Assembly: GCA_022763425.1 (NCBI GenBank)
Contig: JALEGD010000001.1
Coordinates: forward strand, 1 to 64,000
From: Pelagibacteraceae bacterium
GTDB taxonomy: Bacteria; Pseudomonadota; Alphaproteobacteria; Pelagibacterales; Pelagibacteraceae
Direction: 5' to 3'
Length of the DNA stretch: 64,000 bases
Part shown: positions 8,092-17,294 of the stretch, one piece after another
Position numbering within the stretch: position 1 is the stretch's first letter
Layout: the number at the start of each line of letters is the position of its first letter
Made by a program: the position numbers and the translations under genes
Notes under the pieces: model-generated
Told to the model about the DNA's origin: nothing
Databases searched by the model: none
Seen by the model: only the letters and a program-made list of their open reading frames with translations

Positions 8092-9359
8092 AATTTAAAT
8101 GGTATATATAAAGCAATATCTGGAAACAAGTATATTATAAATACAGCAAATAACATTATTAAGACAAAAGGCGCTACCCCTTTTCCAATTTCTTCCATTT
8201 TTGCATTTCCAATAGCCTGAAGCACATAAATGTTTAATCCTACTGGTGGAGTTATCAAAGCACACTCAATCATAAGAGTGAAGATTATTCCAAACCAAAT
8301 AATATCAATATTCATTGCCGCAATTGAAATAGAAAAAATTGGCATCATAATTAAAATCAAAGATAAGGTTTCCATTATAAAACCTAAAATTAAAAGCGTA
8401 ATACAAACAACTAATATAAACATTCCTTGCTCGTTTATATTTGAAACAATAAATCCTGATATATCTTGTGGTATTCTATATAAAGAAATTGCTTTTCCAA
8501 ATATTTTAGCACCAGCTATGATAATGAAAATAGTAACTGTTGTTTTCATAGTATCCAAGCCAGATTCAATAAAACCTTTAAAACTTAAACGTTTTTTTAA
8601 AACTACATAAACAAGTGAAACAAAAAAACCGATACCTCCAGCTTCAGTCGGGGTATAAATTCCAGCATAAATTCCTCCGAGCATTAAAAATGCCATTAAT
8701 AATATTGGGAGACCTTTTTTTGTATTTTCAATTTTTTCTTCTCTTGTACTTTTGATATTTTCAACTTCTTTATTAAAAACTTTGACATAAAAGACCGAAA
8801 ATATAATAAAAAATAAAGCCAGCATTATTCCAGGTCCAATACCAGCTAAGAACATGCTTAAAACTGACTCTTCAACTACGAATGCATAAACAATCATTGG
8901 AATTGAAGGTGGAATTAAAATTCCCAATGTTCCACCTGCAGCTAAAATACCTAACGTAAAATTTCTATGGTACCCTCGCCTAATCATTGCAGGAAAAGCA
9001 ACTGTAGATATTGTTGCAGCTGTTGCAACTGAAGAACCTGAAATAGCTGCAAAAATGCTACAAGAAACTATTGTTGCAATTGCCAATCCTCCTGGAAAAT
9101 TTCCAACCCAACTTTGAGCAAAATTAAATAAATCTTCACCTACTCCTGCTTTGAGTAAAATATTTGACATCATTAAAAACATTGGAACAGCCAAAAGAAT
9201 AAAATTATCTCCGACACTATAAAAAGTTTGAGGTATCATCATGGGTGAAATATCTCCTAAAACCATCAGAGATAGTCCAAGTGAACCAAGCGCAAATGCT
9301 ATTGGTATACCTAAAAATAATAAGAAAAATAAAGATAAAATTATTATTATAACTGTCAT
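8088..9359 (-). CDS. dctM: TRAP transporter large permease DctM
   Basis: LLAVPMFLMMSNILLKAGVGEDLFNFAQSWVGNFPGGLAIATIVSCSIFAAISGSSVATAATI; ITPPVGLNIYVLQ. Confidence 0.93.
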   Translation of the reverse strand: MTVIIIILSLFFLLFLGIPIAFALGSLGLSLMVLGDISPMMIPQTFYSVGDNFILLAVPMFLMMSNILLKAGVGEDLFNFAQSWVGNFPGGLAIATIVSCSIFAAISGSSVATAATISTVAFPAMIRRGYHRNFTLGILAAGGTLGILIPPSIPMIVYAFVVEESVLSMFLAGIGPGIMLALFFIIFSVFYVKVFNKEVENIKSTREEKIENTKKGLPILLMAFLMLGGIYAGIYTPTEAGGIGFFVSLVYVVLKKRLSFKGFIESGLDTMKTTVTIFIIIAGAKIFGKAISLYRIPQDISGFIVSNINEQGMFILVVCITLLILGFIMETLSLILIMMPIFSISIAAMNIDIIWFGIIFTLMIECALITPPVGLNIYVLQAIGNAKMEEIGKGVAPFVLIMLFAVFIIYLFPDIALYIPFKL

Positions 9360-9826
9360 GTTTTTATAAAATTAATAATATAGTTGGTTACCTCAATAAC
9401 CAATCTTAATAAAAGCAAGCCAAAACCGATTGGAATTGCAAATTCTGTTAAAAACGAAGGAAGGTCTAAAATAGTAGAACTAGTTCTTCCGGTAACAAAT
9501 GAGTCATGTGCAATTAACCATCCATAATAAACAACGAATGAAGTAAAAAAAATCATTACGATAAAAGAAATTAAATCTAAAAATTTTTTAGATTTTTCAC
9601 TTACGCGATCATAAATTACTGTAATCCTAATAAAATCTTTAAAGTGAAAAGAATAAGTTAAAGCTAAATATGTTGCCCAAATTTGTAAAAAAGTTGAAAT
9701 CTCATTTACCCAAACAGTTGGTGAGTTAAAAACATATCGTGAAACTACTTCAAATGATACGATAAAACCTATCAAAACAAATAAGCTTGAAGCTAGATAA
9801 CCAGAGTATTTAATGAATTTTTCCAA
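9356..9826 (-). CDS. dctQ: TRAP transporter small permease DctQ
   Basis: 4-TM protein with FEVVSRYVFNSPTVWVNEISTFLQIWATYLALTYSF. Confidence 0.9.
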   Translation of the reverse strand: MEKFIKYSGYLASSLFVLIGFIVSFEVVSRYVFNSPTVWVNEISTFLQIWATYLALTYSFHFKDFIRITVIYDRVSEKSKKFLDLISFIVMIFFTSFVVYYGWLIAHDSFVTGRTSSTILDLPSFLTEFAIPIGFGLLLLRLVIEVTNYIINFIKT

Positions 9827-9834
9827 TATTTTAT

Positions 9835-9862
9835 ATTCACCCCGTTTTTTAACGGGGTGAAT
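9835..9862. other. Perfect 12-bp intercistronic stem-loop between dctP and dctQ
   Basis: ATTCACCCCGTT-TTTT-AACGGGGTGAAT; no T-run on the transcribed (minus) strand. Confidence 0.85.
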
Positions 9863-9874
9863 TATTTTTTAAAT

Positions 9875-10864
9875 TTACAATTTTTTTGCTTCTTGAACTA
9901 GCTTGTCGCCAACTCCACCTTTTCCACCAGTTCTTTTGATGTAATCATCGATAACTGAGGAAGAGGCTTTTTTAAGTGCATTAAGTTCTGAACCTGAAAG
10001 TTTTACAATTTTCATGCCATTTTCTTTTGCAACTTTGTATGCGCCAGCTTCAATATTAGCCATGTCATCTCTAACTGCTTTTTCAGCAATTTTAGATGCA
10101 GCTTGTATAGCTTTTTGTTGTTTTGAATTAAGCTTGTTGTACCATTTTTGATTTACAACAAGTAAAAATTCAATATCACCATGATTAGTTACAGTTAGTG
10201 TATCCATCACTTGATATAATTTTCTTGATTTAACACCTGATACACCTGTCATTCCAGCATCAACTGTACCTCTTTGATATGCAAGATATTGTTCAGATCC
10301 TGAAATTAAAGTTGGCTTACCACCAAGTGAAGAAACAAAAGCACCTAAAGTTTTTCCAAAAACTCTGATCTTTTTATCTTTAAAATCAGATGGTGTTTTC
10401 ATCGGTTTGCCATTTGATAACATTACCGCCATTCCATAAGCCTGATAATAAAGTGGCATTGCTCCTGTTTTTGCAATTGCCGGGTCTAAAATTGCCCTAA
10501 TTTTAGAACCTTGTGCTGTAGCTTTTCTTACTTTTTTTTCTGAGTCAAATAAGAACGGCAAATAAAACACATCTACTTCAGGATTAGTACCAGCAAATCT
10601 GGTAATTGATGCTACACCAGCTTCAATCGCTCCAGACCCAACAGCCTGAGGCACTTCCTTATCTTTATAAAGTTGAGCCGAATCATATATTTCAACTTTA
10701 ATATCTGATCTCTTTTCTAACTCCTTCTTAAATACCAAAAGGTTTTGACCCAAATGTGCTTTTAAAGGTAGTTGAAGAGTAATCCTCATCTTAGTTTCTG
10801 CAAATGATATTGTTGCGAATGAAACTAAAACAAATGTAAGAAATAATTTTCTTAAAATTTTCAT
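9875..10864 (-). CDS. dctP: TRAP transporter solute-binding protein DctP
   Basis: Signal peptide; GSGAIEAGVASITRFAGTNPEVDVFYLPFLF; DVMTGVSGVKSRKLYQVMD-type region. Confidence 0.92.
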   Translation of the reverse strand: MKILRKLFLTFVLVSFATISFAETKMRITLQLPLKAHLGQNLLVFKKELEKRSDIKVEIYDSAQLYKDKEVPQAVGSGAIEAGVASITRFAGTNPEVDVFYLPFLFDSEKKVRKATAQGSKIRAILDPAIAKTGAMPLYYQAYGMAVMLSNGKPMKTPSDFKDKKIRVFGKTLGAFVSSLGGKPTLISGSEQYLAYQRGTVDAGMTGVSGVKSRKLYQVMDTLTVTNHGDIEFLLVVNQKWYNKLNSKQQKAIQAASKIAEKAVRDDMANIEAGAYKVAKENGMKIVKLSGSELNALKKASSSVIDDYIKRTGGKGGVGDKLVQEAKKL

Positions 10865-10920
10865 TTATCCCCCTTGTTAAAAACTTATATTTAATATTTT
10901 TTTAATAATTTTGACAAGAT

Positions 10921-13596
10921 TTATCTTTTCCACGGATGATCAGTATTTGATTGAAAACCATAGTTTTTAAGGGCATTTTCTAAAATTTCTAGCTTGATCT
11001 TTTGACACTCAAAAAGAGAGTATAAAGACTCTATTACAATATGCTTATAATCAATTTCAAAAAAATCTCTTAAATTTGCGCGTGTATCACTTCTACCAAA
11101 ACCATCTGTTCCCATTGGAACAAATTTATTTTTTACATAACTTGAAATCATCTGAGCAAATGATCTTACATAGTCAGATGTTGCAATAATAGGATCATTA
11201 TTTTTTAGAATATCCTCTAGATGATTTTTTTTAATATTAGATGGATTTAACATATTCTGCCTTTTTATTTCTTTACAGTTTTTTTCCAATTCTGTGTAAC
11301 TTGTAATACTGTAAAGTCTTGAGCCAATAGAAAACTCATTTTTTAATATCTCGCTAGCTTTAATACATTCTCTAAATATTGGACCAGAACCCATCAAGTT
11401 AATATTAATTCCATTAATCGATCTATCTTCAAATAAATAACCGCCCTTTAAAATACCCTCTTTATTAGTTAAGTTAATTTCTGGGTGAGAATATTTTTCA
11501 TTATAAACAGTTAAATAATAAAATTCATCAATATGATCTTGCATCATTCTCTTCATTCCTTCGTCAAATATAATTGCAAGTTCATTTGCAAAACACGGAT
11601 CATATGATTTTAAATTGGGAATTGTAGATGCAAACAAATGACTTTGTCCATCTTGGTGCTGCAACCCTTCCCCTGAAAGTGTAGTTCTTCCAGCTGTTGC
11701 ACCTACTAAAAATCCTCTTGGCATTTGGTCAGCAGCTGCCCAAATTAAATCTCCAACTCTCTGAAAACCAAACATTGAGTAAAAAATATAAAACGGCATC
11801 ATTGGAAAACTGTGGTTACTATAACTGGTAGCAGCTGCGCTCCATGAAGAAATAGCTCCAGCTTCATTAATACCCTCTTCTAAAAGCTGTCCATCCTTGG
11901 ATTCTCTATAACTTAATAAAGAACTTGAGTCTTCAGGTTCATAAAGCTGACCTTTGGGAGAGTAAATTCCAATTTGACTAAATAAATTTGCCATACCAAA
12001 AGTTCTTGCTTCATCTGCAACAATTGGAACAACTTTTGGACCCAGAGTTTTATCTTTTAAAATATTTCCTAAAGACCTGATTAAACCTGTTGTTGTTGAA
12101 AATTCTCTATCACTTTTTTCGAATAAATATTTTGAGTGCTGTTCTAGTTTTGGAACATCAATTGGTATATTAATATATTTTCTTTGTGGTACAAAGCCAC
12201 CAAGGTTCTCTCTTCTTTGTTTTAAATATTTTATTTCTTCAGAGTTATCGTCAGGTTTATAAAATTCTAAATTCTCTAATTTATGATCTGAAATATCTAA
12301 TTTAAAACGATTTCTAAATTCTTTTAAAGCTTCAAGGTTTAGTTCTTTTGCTTGATGGGCTGTCATTCTAGACTCTCCAGCTTTACCCATGCCAAACCCT
12401 TTTTTTGTTTTAGCCAATATAACAGTTGGTCTTCCCTTTGTTTCAACTGCCATTTTAAAAGCGGCGTATAATTTTTTAAAATCATGACCACCTCTTTTTA
12501 ACTTGTCAATTTCATCATCTGTCATGGATGAAACAAGCTTTAAAGCTTCATCATTTTGTCCAAAAAAATTATTTAAATTGTAAGCTCCATCTCTTGCTCC
12601 TAATGTTTGATATTCACCATCAACAGTTTCTGCAAAACGCTTGAGCAAAGAGTGATTTTTATCCATTAAAAAAATTTTGTCCCACTCTGATCCCCATAAA
12701 ACCTTGATTACATTCCATCCTGCACCTTTGAACAAAGACTCCAATTCTTGGATTATTTGTCCATTTCCTCTAACAGGTCCATCTAATCTTTGAAGATTGC
12801 AATTAATAATAAAAGTAAGGTTATCTAAATTCTCTCTTGCGGCTAAAGATAATCCTGCCAAGCTTTCAGGCTCATCCATTTCTCCATCACCAAAAACACC
12901 CCAGACTCTCTTGTTAGATTTTTTTAAGTTTCTGTGCTCAAGATACTTTAAAAAACGTGCTTGATAAATTGCACTCAAAGGTCCAATTCCCATTGAACCA
13001 GTTGGAAAACTCCAAAAATCTTTCATTAAATAAGGGTGGCAATAAGAAGATAATCCATCTTCTTTTGTTTCGTGTCTATAATTGTTTAAATGATTTTCTG
13101 TTAATCTTCCCTCCAAAAATGCTCTTGCATAAATTCCGGTTGATGAGTGTGGTTGATAAAAAACTAAATCAGCATCTTTGCCACCTTTAAAGAAGTGATT
13201 AAATCCCGTCTCAAATATTTCAGCGCATGAAGCATAGCTTGCAATATGACCTCCAACACCTCCATAATTTTTATTTGCTTTCATAACCATGGCTAATGCG
13301 TTCCACCTTAATATTGCAGTAATTTTTTCCTCTATAACTAAATCACCAGGATAAACACCTTGCTCGTGTTGAGATATACTATTTCTATAAGGAGAGTATG
13401 GTAGCGGAGAATAAAGAACACGTAGTTCCTTTGCTCTTTTTTCAACAGCCTCTAAAATTGTTTTTGCGCCATCTCTGCCTGATCTTTGAATAACCCCTTC
13501 TAAAGATTGTATCCATTCTTGTATTTCTTCCGGATCAAGTCGATCAAAAATATTTTGTTTTTCACTACTCATAAAAATAAAGTATATAACAACCAA
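10921..13596 (-). CDS. aceE: Pyruvate dehydrogenase E1 component, homodimeric type (start probably ATG at ~13572)
   Basis: GGVGGHIASYASCAEIFETGFNHFF, GDGEMDEPESLAGLSLAARENLDNLTFIINCNLQRLDGPVRGN, full AceE length. Confidence 0.95.
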   Translation of the reverse strand: MVVIYFIFMSSEKQNIFDRLDPEEIQEWIQSLEGVIQRSGRDGAKTILEAVEKRAKELRVLYSPLPYSPYRNSISQHEQGVYPGDLVIEEKITAILRWNALAMVMKANKNYGGVGGHIASYASCAEIFETGFNHFFKGGKDADLVFYQPHSSTGIYARAFLEGRLTENHLNNYRHETKEDGLSSYCHPYLMKDFWSFPTGSMGIGPLSAIYQARFLKYLEHRNLKKSNKRVWGVFGDGEMDEPESLAGLSLAARENLDNLTFIINCNLQRLDGPVRGNGQIIQELESLFKGAGWNVIKVLWGSEWDKIFLMDKNHSLLKRFAETVDGEYQTLGARDGAYNLNNFFGQNDEALKLVSSMTDDEIDKLKRGGHDFKKLYAAFKMAVETKGRPTVILAKTKKGFGMGKAGESRMTAHQAKELNLEALKEFRNRFKLDISDHKLENLEFYKPDDNSEEIKYLKQRRENLGGFVPQRKYINIPIDVPKLEQHSKYLFEKSDREFSTTTGLIRSLGNILKDKTLGPKVVPIVADEARTFGMANLFSQIGIYSPKGQLYEPEDSSSLLSYRESKDGQLLEEGINEAGAISSWSAAATSYSNHSFPMMPFYIFYSMFGFQRVGDLIWAAADQMPRGFLVGATAGRTTLSGEGLQHQDGQSHLFASTIPNLKSYDPCFANELAIIFDEGMKRMMQDHIDEFYYLTVYNEKYSHPEINLTNKEGILKGGYLFEDRSINGININLMGSGPIFRECIKASEILKNEFSIGSRLYSITSYTELEKNCKEIKRQNMLNPSNIKKNHLEDILKNNDPIIATSDYVRSFAQMISSYVKNKFVPMGTDGFGRSDTRANLRDFFEIDYKHIVIESLYSLFECQKIKLEILENALKNYGFQSNTDHPWKR

Positions 13597-13613
13597 AAAA
13601 AAAATTAAGCTCT

Positions 13614-14510
13614 ATGAATTGGATTGTTGTCACAGTTATTGCGGCCTTTTTGCAAAACCTTAGATTTACTTTGCAAAAAAATATAAACAAAAATGTTTCT
13701 ACTTTTGCGTCATCTTATGTAAGATTTGCTTTTGCATGTCCTTTTGCAATAGCTTTATTTTTTATTTATTTTCAAGATACTTCAATTATTACACAAGCAT
13801 TATCGAATAATAAATTCATCATCTATTTTATATCGGCATCAATATCACAAATAATTTTTACATTCATAATGTTGTACTTATTTCAATTCTCAAATTTTAT
13901 AATTGGAACGTCATTAAGTAAAACAGAAGTGATACAAATTGTTGTTTTGGAACTTGTATTATTTGGCGATACTTTAAGTTTTTTAGCAACAACTGGTGTG
14001 ATAATCTCAACCATAGGGATTATTATTTTTTCAGTAAAAAATTTAAATCTTTTTTTTAAAAATTTATTTTCAAAAACAACAATTATTGGAATCATTACAG
14101 GTTTTTTTTTAGGTTTAAGTGTTGTGTTGTATCGTGGGGCAACATTAAGTCTTACAGAATTTGATTCAAAATTTGAAAAAGCGTTATGTACTTTGTTTTT
14201 TGGAGTTACTTTTCAAACAATACTCATGACGATTTATATTTATCTATTTGAAAGAGGAGAATTTAAAAAACTTTATGAACATAGATATCAATGCCTAACA
14301 GCAGGGTTTTGTAGCTTTGTGGGAACTTTATCGTGGTTTTATGCATTTTCACTAATACAATCTTCTTTTGTAAGAGCGTTGGGCCAAATCGAGTTATTAT
14401 TTAGTTATTTCTCTTCTACTTTATTTTTTAAAGAAAAAGTTAAATTAATCGAAATAATTGGAATCTTAATTTTCGTTACAGGAGTTACTATTATGCTAAT
14501 TTTTAAATAA
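13614..14510 (+). CDS. EamA/DMT-family transporter
   Basis: About 10 TM segments; GTSLSKTEVIQIVVLELVLFGD and EKVKLIEIIGILIFVTGV repeats. Confidence 0.8.
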   Translation: MNWIVVTVIAAFLQNLRFTLQKNINKNVSTFASSYVRFAFACPFAIALFFIYFQDTSIITQALSNNKFIIYFISASISQIIFTFIMLYLFQFSNFIIGTSLSKTEVIQIVVLELVLFGDTLSFLATTGVIISTIGIIIFSVKNLNLFFKNLFSKTTIIGIITGFFLGLSVVLYRGATLSLTEFDSKFEKALCTLFFGVTFQTILMTIYIYLFERGEFKKLYEHRYQCLTAGFCSFVGTLSWFYAFSLIQSSFVRALGQIELLFSYFSSTLFFKEKVKLIEIIGILIFVTGVTIMLIFK

Positions 14511-14741
14511 ACTTAAATTAGTATCAAACTCATTTACAACTTTTAAAAGAGCATTTCCTTTTTCAGTTAATTCTATTCCATTTTTCATATGACGAATAAA
14601 TAACTTGAAACCCAGGTCTTTTTCTAAGCTCATTATATCTCGACTAAAACTAGATTGAGATTTTTTAAGAACTTTAGAAGCGTGATTAAAACTTTTATAT
14701 GTTGAGATTTTTTTAAATGTTTCTAATTTTTTCCAATTCAT
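14496..14741 (-). CDS. LysR-type HTH domain only (81 aa, no effector domain)
   Basis: LETFKKISTYKSFNHASKVLKKSQSSFSRDIMSLEKDLGFKLFIRHMKNGIELTEKG matches an LTTR N-terminus; stops before the ligand domain. Confidence 0.75.
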   Translation of the reverse strand: MNWKKLETFKKISTYKSFNHASKVLKKSQSSFSRDIMSLEKDLGFKLFIRHMKNGIELTEKGNALLKVVNEFDTNLSLFKN

Positions 14742-14809
14742 AATTATAATTTAATATAATTGATTAAAGTTAATAATATTGTTTATGCAATTCAGTTATG
14801 ACAAAAATA

Positions 14810-14842
14810 AAAAGGCCCAGATTTTAAGTCTGGGCCTTTTTG
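14810..14842 (-). terminator. Terminator downstream of amtB
   Basis: AAAAGGCCCAGA-TTTTAAG-TCTGGGCCTTTT. Confidence 0.85.
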
Positions 14843-14869
14843 TAATGATATAAACAAGAGTGTAAATAT

Positions 14870-16162
14870 CTAGTCTCTTATTGCATAAGCTGCTACACCG
14901 ATCTCAGCAACATCTGTTCCCTTTTGCTCGGCTTCTTTACTTACTCTTATTCCAAATGTGCTAGCCATCACCTTCCAGATCACAAATGATACTACGAAGA
15001 CAAAAGCTATAACACTAATCACCCCTAGGAACTGTGCTCCAAAGTTAGTGTCAGCATTTGATAAAGGAACTGCTAATGTTCCCCAAATTCCAGCGAACAT
15101 GTGTACAGGAATTGCTCCAACTACATCATCAATTTTTAATTTGAATAATAGTTTAGTTCCTAGCACAACGATTGCTCCACCAATTGCTCCAATAATAATT
15201 GCAGCACCAGGTGTTGGCGCTAATGGTTCAGCTGTAATTGCAACTAATCCGCCTAAAGCACCGTTTAACATCATAATAACATCTGTCTTACCTGTTAAAA
15301 ATCTAGTGATTAATGCATTGGCAATTACACCACCACAAGCAGCTAAGTTGGTATTGATGAAAATTTTTGCAACAGCAGTTGCATCATCAACAGTACCTAA
15401 AGCTAATTGTGATCCACCATTAAATCCAAACCAACCAAACCAAAGGATAAATACACCGATAGTTACTTGTGGAATTGATGAATTTGCAAATGGAGGCATA
15501 GGCTTATCTTTAGATGATGAGAATCTTCCAAGTCTTGGACCTAAAACGATTGCACCAGCTAAAGCAGCAGCTCCACCAGCGGCGTGAACAAGAGTTGAAC
15601 CAGCAAAATCAGAGAAACCGGCTTTTGCTAACCAGCCTCCGCCCCACTGCCAACCCATTTCAATTGGGTAAATTACACCAGTTAAAATTGCCGCAAAAAT
15701 AAAGAACGGCCAAATTTTAATTCTTTCAGCTAATGTACCTGAAACAATTGATACAGTTGTTGCACAGAAAACCATTTGGAAGAACCAATCAGATCCATCT
15801 GAGTAACCAGTATCTAATTTTGATCCATCGCTCCAAGGGATGAACGAACCTATGTATCCACCTTCAGGAATACCATATGCTAAATTATATCCTCCAAGCC
15901 AGAACATAATTCCAGCGATAGAAAATAATCCAATATTTTTTGCTGCAATTGAAGAAACACTTTTCGATGTTACCATTCCTGATTCCAACATTGCAAAACC
16001 GGGCGCCATAAACATTACTAGAAAACCACATATTAAGAATAATAATGTATTAAAAATATATTGTGTTTCAGCCCCTACCTTACTTTCGGCAGAAAAACTG
16101 GGTTCTACTAGGAATATTAAAGCGAACAGTGCAAAAGATAAGTAGTGACTTATTTTTTTCAT
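14870..16162 (-). CDS. amtB: Ammonium transporter
   Basis: GFAMLESGMVTSKSVSSIAAKNIGLF, GSTLVHAAGGAAALAGAIVLGPRLGRF, GWFGFNGGSQLALG. Confidence 0.96.
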   Translation of the reverse strand: MKKISHYLSFALFALIFLVEPSFSAESKVGAETQYIFNTLLFLICGFLVMFMAPGFAMLESGMVTSKSVSSIAAKNIGLFSIAGIMFWLGGYNLAYGIPEGGYIGSFIPWSDGSKLDTGYSDGSDWFFQMVFCATTVSIVSGTLAERIKIWPFFIFAAILTGVIYPIEMGWQWGGGWLAKAGFSDFAGSTLVHAAGGAAALAGAIVLGPRLGRFSSSKDKPMPPFANSSIPQVTIGVFILWFGWFGFNGGSQLALGTVDDATAVAKIFINTNLAACGGVIANALITRFLTGKTDVIMMLNGALGGLVAITAEPLAPTPGAAIIIGAIGGAIVVLGTKLLFKLKIDDVVGAIPVHMFAGIWGTLAVPLSNADTNFGAQFLGVISVIAFVFVVSFVIWKVMASTFGIRVSKEAEQKGTDVAEIGVAAYAIRD

Positions 16163-16305
16163 TTTATTCTCCTTAAAATAAATTTTATTGTTATGCGGAA
16201 TTTAGATAGTTATCGGTTACAAAAAAGCGCTAATCTGGATAATCAGCGTTTCAAAAATTAGATATCTAAAAACGGAATACTTGATTTGATGATATAGAAT
16301 GTTTT

Positions 16306-16430
16306 GGTGTGCTTAAATTTAACTAACAGGGGACATGAAGTGAGCAAACTCAAGCACACACCTAAGTCCTATTCGTATTCGTTTCTTTTTTGAATCAAAA
16401 ATGTCCTAATTCACCCAATACGAGTCTTTA
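16306..16430. ncRNA. Candidate structured RNA or long regulatory leader in the amtB upstream intergenic region (strand uncertain)
   Basis: GTGTGCTT(16307-16314)/AAGCACAC(16352-16359), extendable with mismatches; CGTATT(16374-16379)/AATACG(16417-16422); GGACAT(16331-16336)/ATGTCC(16401-16406). Confidence 0.3.
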
Positions 16431-16437
16431 GATAAAA

Positions 16438-17292
16438 TTAAATCGCTATTTTTTTAGCTTTTTCGATATATTTTTCACGCAACAACTTAGTGAATTTTCC
16501 TGGTTTTCCATCTCCAATTGTCGACTTATTGATTTTGATTACGGGTGTAACAAAAGTTGTGGCGCTTGTTACAAACGCTTCATCTGCGCTTTGTGCTTCG
16601 TTAATTGTAAAATTTTTAAAATCTACTTTGTAATTTAATTCCTCTGCACATTCGATAACTGCTTCTCTCGTAATTCCTCTTAATATTAAGTTATCAAACT
16701 GCCTTGTAATCACGGTTCCTTTTCTAATGATCCATGCATTATTAGATGTTCCTTCAGTAATATATCCATTTCTAACCATCCAAGCATCATCAAAACCTTT
16801 TTCAACTGCAGAGGATTTAGCAAATGAGGGATATAGAAGTTGTACTGTTTTGATGTCACAACGCTTCCATCTCATATCATCAATGGTCATAACTTTAATT
16901 CCTTTTAAAGCTGCATCATTTTGGAGTAGGTCTTTGACTTGTGTAAACGCTGTAACAGTCAGTTCTATTTTTTTGTCTGGAAAATCAAAACTTCTCTCGG
17001 CTACACCGCGTGAGACTTGAAGGTAAACCACACCTTCTTTCAAGTTATTTTTTTTTACTAGTTCTCTATGAAATAATTCAAGATCTTTATGGTCTAATAA
17101 TTTTGGATAATTTAGTTCTGTCATTGATCGATCAAGCCGTTTCATGTGATTTTTAAAATCTATTAACTTGCCGTCTAATACTGAAGTTACTTCATACAAT
17201 GCATCACTAAAGAGCAAAGCACGATCAAAAATTGAAACTTTTGCCTGCGCTTCATCAAGATACTCACCGTTTAAATAAACTGTTCTTCCCAT
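16438..17292 (-). CDS. D-amino acid aminotransferase / branched-chain aminotransferase-like (class IV PLP)
   Basis: VYLNGEYLDEAQAKVSIFDRALLFSDALYEVTSV, GYITEGTSNNAWII, RGITREAVIECAEE. Confidence 0.88.
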   Translation of the reverse strand: MGRTVYLNGEYLDEAQAKVSIFDRALLFSDALYEVTSVLDGKLIDFKNHMKRLDRSMTELNYPKLLDHKDLELFHRELVKKNNLKEGVVYLQVSRGVAERSFDFPDKKIELTVTAFTQVKDLLQNDAALKGIKVMTIDDMRWKRCDIKTVQLLYPSFAKSSAVEKGFDDAWMVRNGYITEGTSNNAWIIRKGTVITRQFDNLILRGITREAVIECAEELNYKVDFKNFTINEAQSADEAFVTSATTFVTPVIKINKSTIGDGKPGKFTKLLREKYIEKAKKIAI

Positions 17293-17294
17293 AA

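Noticed and set aside
8230-8610. 126-aa plus-strand ORF antisense to dctM
   Set aside because: Shadow ORF over a clear TRAP permease.
4782-14842. Identical GGCCCAG stems in the hairpins at 4782-4815 and 14810-14842 as a possible dispersed repeat
   Set aside because: Similarity is limited to a short terminator stem; more likely coincidence or convergent terminator sequence than a repeat family.
14958-15587. 209-aa plus-strand ORF inside amtB
   Set aside because: Antisense to a highly conserved ammonium transporter; Pro/Ala/Ile-rich shadow-frame composition, no recognisable domain.
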